Assembly (NCBI GenBank): GCA_017469335.1
Contig: JAFUGP010000176.1
Span: 1-64,000, forward strand
Length of the DNA stretch: 64,000 nucleotides
From: Succinivibrio sp.
GTDB lineage: Bacteria; Pseudomonadota; Gammaproteobacteria; Enterobacterales; Succinivibrionaceae
Direction of reading: 5' to 3'
Shown here: one piece after another, positions 60,078-64,000 of the stretch
Layout of the letters: every line of letters begins with the position of its first letter
Numbering within the stretch: the first letter of the stretch is position 1
Notes under the pieces: model-generated
Databases searched by the model: none
What the model was told of the DNA's origin: nothing
What the model saw: only the letters and a program-made list of their open reading frames with translations
Program-made: the position numbers and the translations under genes

Positions 60078-61304
60078 TTATTTACCCCTAAGCGCCGTAA
60101 GATCGATGCCGCTCTCGGTAACACAGCCGCGCTGTTCTAGAATTGAGGCCACATTGAAGATATCCTTGTCTCCGCGGCCGGAGAGATTGACCACCAGCGT
60201 CTGTTCCTTATGCGGATCCTGACGCATCAGCTTTAAGGCATAGGCCAGGGCGTGGGAGGATTCCATGGCCGGAATGATGCCTTCCTCACGGGAGAGCAGC
60301 ACAAAGGCCTCCAGAGCCTCGTCATCGGTGATGCCTACGTACTGAGCCCGTCCGATGTCCTGCAGGTAGGCGTGCTGCGGCCCCACCGAGGGGAAATCCA
60401 GTCCCGCGGAGATGGAGTAGGATTCCTTGATCTGCCCGTCTTGAGTCTGCAGATTCTTGGAGAAGGCCCCAAAGAAGATGCCGTCACTGCCGCGCTCCAA
60501 AGTAGCACCCTGTTTGTCGCTGTCAAGTCCCAGACCGGCCGGCTCAACTCCGATCAGGGGCACTTTGCTGTCCAGAAAATCAGCGAACATGCCGATGGCG
60601 TTGGAGCCGCCGCCCACACAGGCGATGAGGGCGTCGGGTTCGCGTCCTTCGGCCTCCAGGAACTGTTTTTTGATTTCCACCCCGATTATTTTCTGAAATT
60701 CCCTGACGATGGTGGGGAAGGGGTGAGGGCCTGCGGCAGTACCGATCATGTAGTGGGTGGTCTCAAAGCTGGCCGCGTAGTCGCGCAGCGCCTCATTGCA
60801 GGCTTCCTTGAGGGTGGCTGCCCCCACCTTGACCGGGATGACCTCCGCGCCCATCAGACGCATGCGAAAGACGTTGGGCTTCTGTCTTTCCGTATCCACC
60901 GCGCCCATGTAGATGGTGCATTTAAAGCCCAGCAGCGCACAAATAAGCGCGGTGGCCACACCGTGCTGCCCGGCGCCGGTCTCGGCGATGATCCGGCTCT
61001 TGCCCATACGGCGGGCCAACAGGGCCTGCCCCAACACCTGATTGGTCTTATGGGCGCCGCCGTGCAGCAGATCCTCGCGCTTTAGATATATCTTGGTCTT
61101 GGTGCCGCGGGTGAGGTTGTGGCACAAGGTCAGCGGAGTGGGGCGGCCGGCGTATTTTACCAAGAGCTCGCTGAGTTCGGCCTTGAAGGCCGGATCATCA
61201 CGTGCGGAGATGAAGGCCTCCTCCAGTTCGTTTAAGGCCGGGATCAGCACTTCGGGGACATACTGCCCGCCGTACTTGCCGAAAAATGGATTGAGTATGG
61301 TCAT
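60078..61304 (-). CDS. trpB: Tryptophan synthase beta chain
   Basis: TrpB joins indole and serine to make tryptophan with pyridoxal phosphate. The 408-residue protein opens [18 protein letters not shown] and has [16 protein letters not shown] around residues 83-98 with the cofactor lysine, and the phosphate-binding [16 protein letters not shown] chose the ATG at 61304, preceded by GAGG 7 bases upstream, over an ATG four codons earlier. A small hairpin lies between trpCF and this gene. Confidence 0.97.
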   Translation of the reverse strand: MTILNPFFGKYGGQYVPEVLIPALNELEEAFISARDDPAFKAELSELLVKYAGRPTPLTLCHNLTRGTKTKIYLKREDLLHGGAHKTNQVLGQALLARRMGKSRIIAETGAGQHGVATALICALLGFKCTIYMGAVDTERQKPNVFRMRLMGAEVIPVKVGAATLKEACNEALRDYAASFETTHYMIGTAAGPHPFPTIVREFQKIIGVEIKKQFLEAEGREPDALIACVGGGSNAIGMFADFLDSKVPLIGVEPAGLGLDSDKQGATLERGSDGIFFGAFSKNLQTQDGQIKESYSISAGLDFPSVGPQHAYLQDIGRAQYVGITDDEALEAFVLLSREEGIIPAMESSHALAYALKLMRQDPHKEQTLVVNLSGRGDKDIFNVASILEQRGCVTESGIDLTALRGK

Positions 61305-61325
61305 GGTAAACCTCAAAAATTAAAC

Positions 61326-61344
61326 TCCACTTAAGCTCAGTGGA
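61326..61344 (-). repeat. Intercistronic hairpin between trpCF and trpB
   Basis: TCCACT pairs with AGTGGA across a 7-base loop. There is no T tract. It may affect mRNA stability or trpB translation. Confidence 0.35.
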
Positions 61345-61348
61345 ACTG

Positions 61349-62782
61349 CTAAAAACTGTTGATGATGGCAAAGGTCTGCTCGATAAGTTCAGGATCCTTG
61401 ATGCCTTTCTCCCGCTCCAGACGGGAGTTAAGGTCCAGGCCGGCAAAGTTAAGCTGCAAAGCCCTTTCCACATTATCCGGGCCGATACCGCCTGAGAGCA
61501 GCATGCGCCCGCGCGGCAGAGTGTCAGGCAGCGCATTCCAGTCAAAGGTCCTGCCAGAGCCCGGGGAGGCGGAGTCAAGCAGGAGCAGATCGCAGTGATC
61601 CAGGTAGCGCTCCACCTCACCTAAGTCCTCCTGATTTTTCACCGCCAGCGCCTTGATGAGCTGCACCTTTGGCAGTCTGGCCTTAAGCTCGTCCAGGTAA
61701 GCCTCATCCTCCTGACCGTGCAGCTGCAGGTACTCCAGCTCAAGCTGAGTGGCAAGCTTCACCACCTCGGCGAGATCCTCATTCTGGAACACTCCGGCAA
61801 AGCGGATGTAAGGCCTGCCCTGAGCGATGAGTTCCTCCGCCTGCTTAAGGCTTACGCAGCGCGGGGATTTTTTCACGAAGATAAGTCCTGCGATGGCGGC
61901 ATGAGCCTTGATGGCGGCCCTAAGCCCTTCCTTGGTTTTGATCCCGCAGATCTTGTTGAGCCCGTAGAGCATGGAATTGGCCTTGAAAAAGACATCCTCA
62001 CTGCCAGATAAGGAAGAGCCGATGAGGAAGTTCTTCAGGGGCTTTAAGGCGAGCAGATCGGCGTGAGTGCTGATGCCCGACTCGGCGACGATACTGCAGC
62101 GGTGGCTGAGTAATGGAGCTAAGCGCAAAGAGCGGTTAAGGTCGATTTTCAGCACTCTGAGATCGCGGTTGTTGACCCCGCAGACCGGCAGTTTCAGGGC
62201 ATGGGCCAGGCGGGCGTCCTCCTCGGTGTCGACTTCGCACAAAGCGGCCAGGCCCAAATCCCGACAGTGTTCAAAGAGCTCTATAAAACGCTCGGGTTTC
62301 AGCACGCTCAGCATCAAGAGCACGGCATCGGCTCCGGCGGTGAAGGCTTCCTCCAGCTGCCTTTTGCAGATAATGAAATCCTTGCAGAGCACCGGGACCT
62401 GACTGCGCTCCTTGACATAGGTCAGGTATTCCAATGAGCCTTTGAAAAAATGCTCCTCGCACAGCACCGAAATGGCGGCAGCGTGCCTGTTGTAGCAGTC
62501 CAGTAGCCGGTCGAGGTTAAAATCGCGGCAGAAGTCGCCTAAGCTGGGCGAGGACTGTTTGCACTCCAAAATAAAATGCCGGCCGCTGCCGTAGGTCAGG
62601 GCCGCCTGGAAATCTTCCAGCACCAGCCTGCGGTCCAACGAGGGCAGGGGCAGGGCTTCTTTTTGCAGTTCATCCTCAACCTTGCGGTTGATGATGGTGG
62701 AGAGCACGGTATTCTCGATGCTCTCAAGCTTAAGCCCCGGGTAGTTGCGGGCTTGTTCAGTTAAGGGTTGAGCCTGCAGCAT
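61349..62782 (-). CDS. trpCF: Bifunctional indole-3-glycerol phosphate synthase / phosphoribosylanthranilate isomerase
   Basis: This 477-residue fusion carries out two successive steps of tryptophan synthesis. The N-terminal TrpC barrel (about residues 1-255) has FILECKQSSPSLG with the catalytic lysine, PVLCKDFII and CGVNNRDLRVLKIDLN. The C-terminal TrpF barrel starts near KICGIKTKEG (about 268) and has RFAGVFQNED and LSGGIGPDNVERAL. The same fusion occurs in E. coli. I chose the ATG at 62782, 8 bases after the trpD stop; the Shine-Dalgarno (TAGGTC) overlaps the trpD stop codon. Confidence 0.96.
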   Translation of the reverse strand: MLQAQPLTEQARNYPGLKLESIENTVLSTIINRKVEDELQKEALPLPSLDRRLVLEDFQAALTYGSGRHFILECKQSSPSLGDFCRDFNLDRLLDCYNRHAAAISVLCEEHFFKGSLEYLTYVKERSQVPVLCKDFIICKRQLEEAFTAGADAVLLMLSVLKPERFIELFEHCRDLGLAALCEVDTEEDARLAHALKLPVCGVNNRDLRVLKIDLNRSLRLAPLLSHRCSIVAESGISTHADLLALKPLKNFLIGSSLSGSEDVFFKANSMLYGLNKICGIKTKEGLRAAIKAHAAIAGLIFVKKSPRCVSLKQAEELIAQGRPYIRFAGVFQNEDLAEVVKLATQLELEYLQLHGQEDEAYLDELKARLPKVQLIKALAVKNQEDLGEVERYLDHCDLLLLDSASPGSGRTFDWNALPDTLPRGRMLLSGGIGPDNVERALQLNFAGLDLNSRLEREKGIKDPELIEQTFAIINSF

Positions 62783-62790
62783 GGTCAGAC

Positions 62791-63813
62791 CTACAGCTCG
62801 CCGCGGGAGATCTTGCACAAGGTCTCCAGCTTGGTTAAGGCCGCCCCCGAGCGCAGGGCATCCATGGCCAGGGCAAAGCCCTTGCGGTAGTCCGGTTCAA
62901 CCCCGGCCAATCTGAGCATGCCGGCGGTGTTGGCCGCCACCACGGCACTGTGGGCATCGCTGCCCTTGCCGCCTAACACCTCGCGGGCGATGCGGGCATT
63001 GTCCTCGGGAGTGCCGCCGCGCAGCATCTCCTGGTTGTAGTCACCCTTGATGCCGAAATTGTCGTTGTTGAGTATGCCCTCCTCGATGTGGCCGTCCTCA
63101 AAGAGCTCGGCATAAAGCGTGGAGCCGAAAATGGAGATCTCGTCCATGCCGTTGCCGTTGATGACCAGCGCGCGCTGCACGCCCGAGAGCTTTAAGGCCT
63201 GCAGCATCACGCGCAGCAAGGAGGGATCGTAGCAGCCTAACAGCTCATAATTGACGCGGGCCGGATTGGCCAGCGGCCCTAAGATGTTAAAGAGCGTGCT
63301 GGTGCCTAAGGCCTTGCGCACGGGGGCGGCGTATTTCATGCCCTGGTGGTAGACCTGGGCAAACAAAAAGGCAAAGCCCTGCTCTTCGAGATTGCGCCGG
63401 GAGAGTTCCTCTGAGCAGCGCACGTCATAACCCAGACAGGAGAGCACGTCCGAGGCGCCCGAGCCCGAGGATACGGCGGTGTTGCCGTGCTTGGCCACGT
63501 GCAGCCCCAAGGTGGCGCAGACTATGCCTGACATGGTGGAGATATTGATGGTCTTGAAGCCGTCGCCGCCGGTGCCCACAATCTCGCCGGTCTTGACGCA
63601 GAGATCGCGCTTAAAGGGCTTGGCCGCCTTGAGCATGGCTGTGGCGGCACCGCCTATCTCTTCGTAGCTGTAACCGTTCATCTTCATGGCGGTGAGCATG
63701 GAGGCGCACTGGATCTGATCCAAGGTTCCGGCGAAAAGCTCCCCGAAGAGCGCCTGAGTGTCGGCAAAGTTCAGATGCTTGCCGGTATAGAGCTGTTCAA
63801 GTTTGGGATTCAT
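62791..63813 (-). CDS. trpD: Anthranilate phosphoribosyltransferase
   Basis: TrpD transfers phosphoribose from PRPP to anthranilate. The 340-residue protein has the PRPP motif GTGGDGFKTINIST around residues 81-94, AKHGNTAVSSGSGASDVL and NILGPLANPARV. Unlike E. coli, where TrpG and TrpD are fused, trpG is a separate gene 35 bases upstream. AAGGAGAT lies before the ATG. Confidence 0.96.
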   Translation of the reverse strand: MNPKLEQLYTGKHLNFADTQALFGELFAGTLDQIQCASMLTAMKMNGYSYEEIGGAATAMLKAAKPFKRDLCVKTGEIVGTGGDGFKTINISTMSGIVCATLGLHVAKHGNTAVSSGSGASDVLSCLGYDVRCSEELSRRNLEEQGFAFLFAQVYHQGMKYAAPVRKALGTSTLFNILGPLANPARVNYELLGCYDPSLLRVMLQALKLSGVQRALVINGNGMDEISIFGSTLYAELFEDGHIEEGILNNDNFGIKGDYNQEMLRGGTPEDNARIAREVLGGKGSDAHSAVVAANTAGMLRLAGVEPDYRKGFALAMDALRSGAALTKLETLCKISRGEL

Positions 63814-63848
63814 GTAAAAATCTCCTTATTTTACAAATATGTTAATCG

Positions 63849-64000
63849 TCAATCATCATTCTGGGCACTAAAGAGGCAACGCAGCCCCGCGCCCAGCAGT
63901 CTGCGGCCATAGGCCGTCATGATGGATTCGGGATGGAACTGGTAGCCCAACACGCGCCGATCTTTGTCATACAAGGACATGCAGATCCCCTCATATTCGG
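63849..64000 (-). CDS. trpG: Anthranilate synthase glutamine amidotransferase subunit, C-terminal end
   Basis: Only the last 50 residues are in the window; the gene enters from the right edge. The peptide includes RRVLGYQFHPESIMTAYG, the class I glutamine amidotransferase motif in which HPE supplies the catalytic His and Glu, followed by a short tail ending SAQNDD and TGA. Its position before trpD identifies it as TrpG rather than PabA. It stands as an unfused subunit. Confidence 0.9.
   Translation of the reverse strand, partial: EYEGICMSLYDKDRRVLGYQFHPESIMTAYGRRLLGAGLRCLFSAQNDD

Overview
The window is chromosomal DNA from a GC-rich gammaproteobacterium. The conserved genes (prmB-aroC, rne/rluC, yceD-rpmF-plsX-fabHDG-acpP-fabF, minCDE/ycgL, yfbV, ytfK) keep gammaproteobacterial gene orders and align closely with E. 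coli proteins from memory. A DcuB-type C4-dicarboxylate antiporter and phosphate acetyltransferase suggest anaerobic or succinate-type metabolism. An Aeromonadales/Succinivibrionaceae-like host is my inference, not something the sequence proves.

Layout. 0-5.4 kb: ytfK, the prmB-aroC operon and convergent rne with a long structured leader. 6.2-8.8 kb: rluC, a HAD phosphatase and an unknown exported protein. 8.7-15.6 kb: the yceD-rpmF-plsX-fabH-fabD-fabG-acpP-fabF lipid cluster, punctuated by several intrinsic terminators. 15.7-21 kb: an accessory patch with a TraF-like signal peptidase, two substrate-binding proteins without transporter partners, an RpiR regulator, and a two-gene operon of an LRAT-domain protein plus a coiled-coil protein. 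21-30.3 kb: dcuB, yfcH, tRNA-Ser(CGA), a very large SNF2 helicase and pta. 30.6-37.5 kb: a LacI-regulated sugar island (Gfo/Idh oxidoreductase, TIM-barrel isomerase, RbsB/A/C-type ABC transporter) sitting between pta and yfbV, where E. coli has ackA. 37.6-44.7 kb: yfbV, prfA-prmC, two membrane proteins, minCDE and ycgL. 45-55.6 kb: a YcbL-like hydrolase with rlmI, macAB, pepT, an isolated rfbD-like gene, a TolC/NodT-type outer-membrane factor, xthA and an exported protein. 55.7-64 kb: DAHP synthase and serA running towards a trpG-D-CF-B-A operon that leaves the window at the right edge.

How genes cooperate. The fab cluster makes the fatty-acid and phospholipid precursors. DAHP synthase (shikimate entry), AroC (chorismate), SerA (serine, the TrpB co-substrate) and TrpGD-CF-BA together cover much of tryptophan biosynthesis. 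MacA, MacB and the nearby outer-membrane factor could form a tripartite efflux pump.

I see no CRISPR array, phage module, IS element or recognised defence system. The most unusual features are a MinD with about 100 extra acidic N-terminal residues next to a MinC with a Val/Pro/Lys-rich linker, a 30-bp inverted copy of the tRNA-Ser 3' end in the fabF leader, and the LRAT/coiled-coil gene pair.
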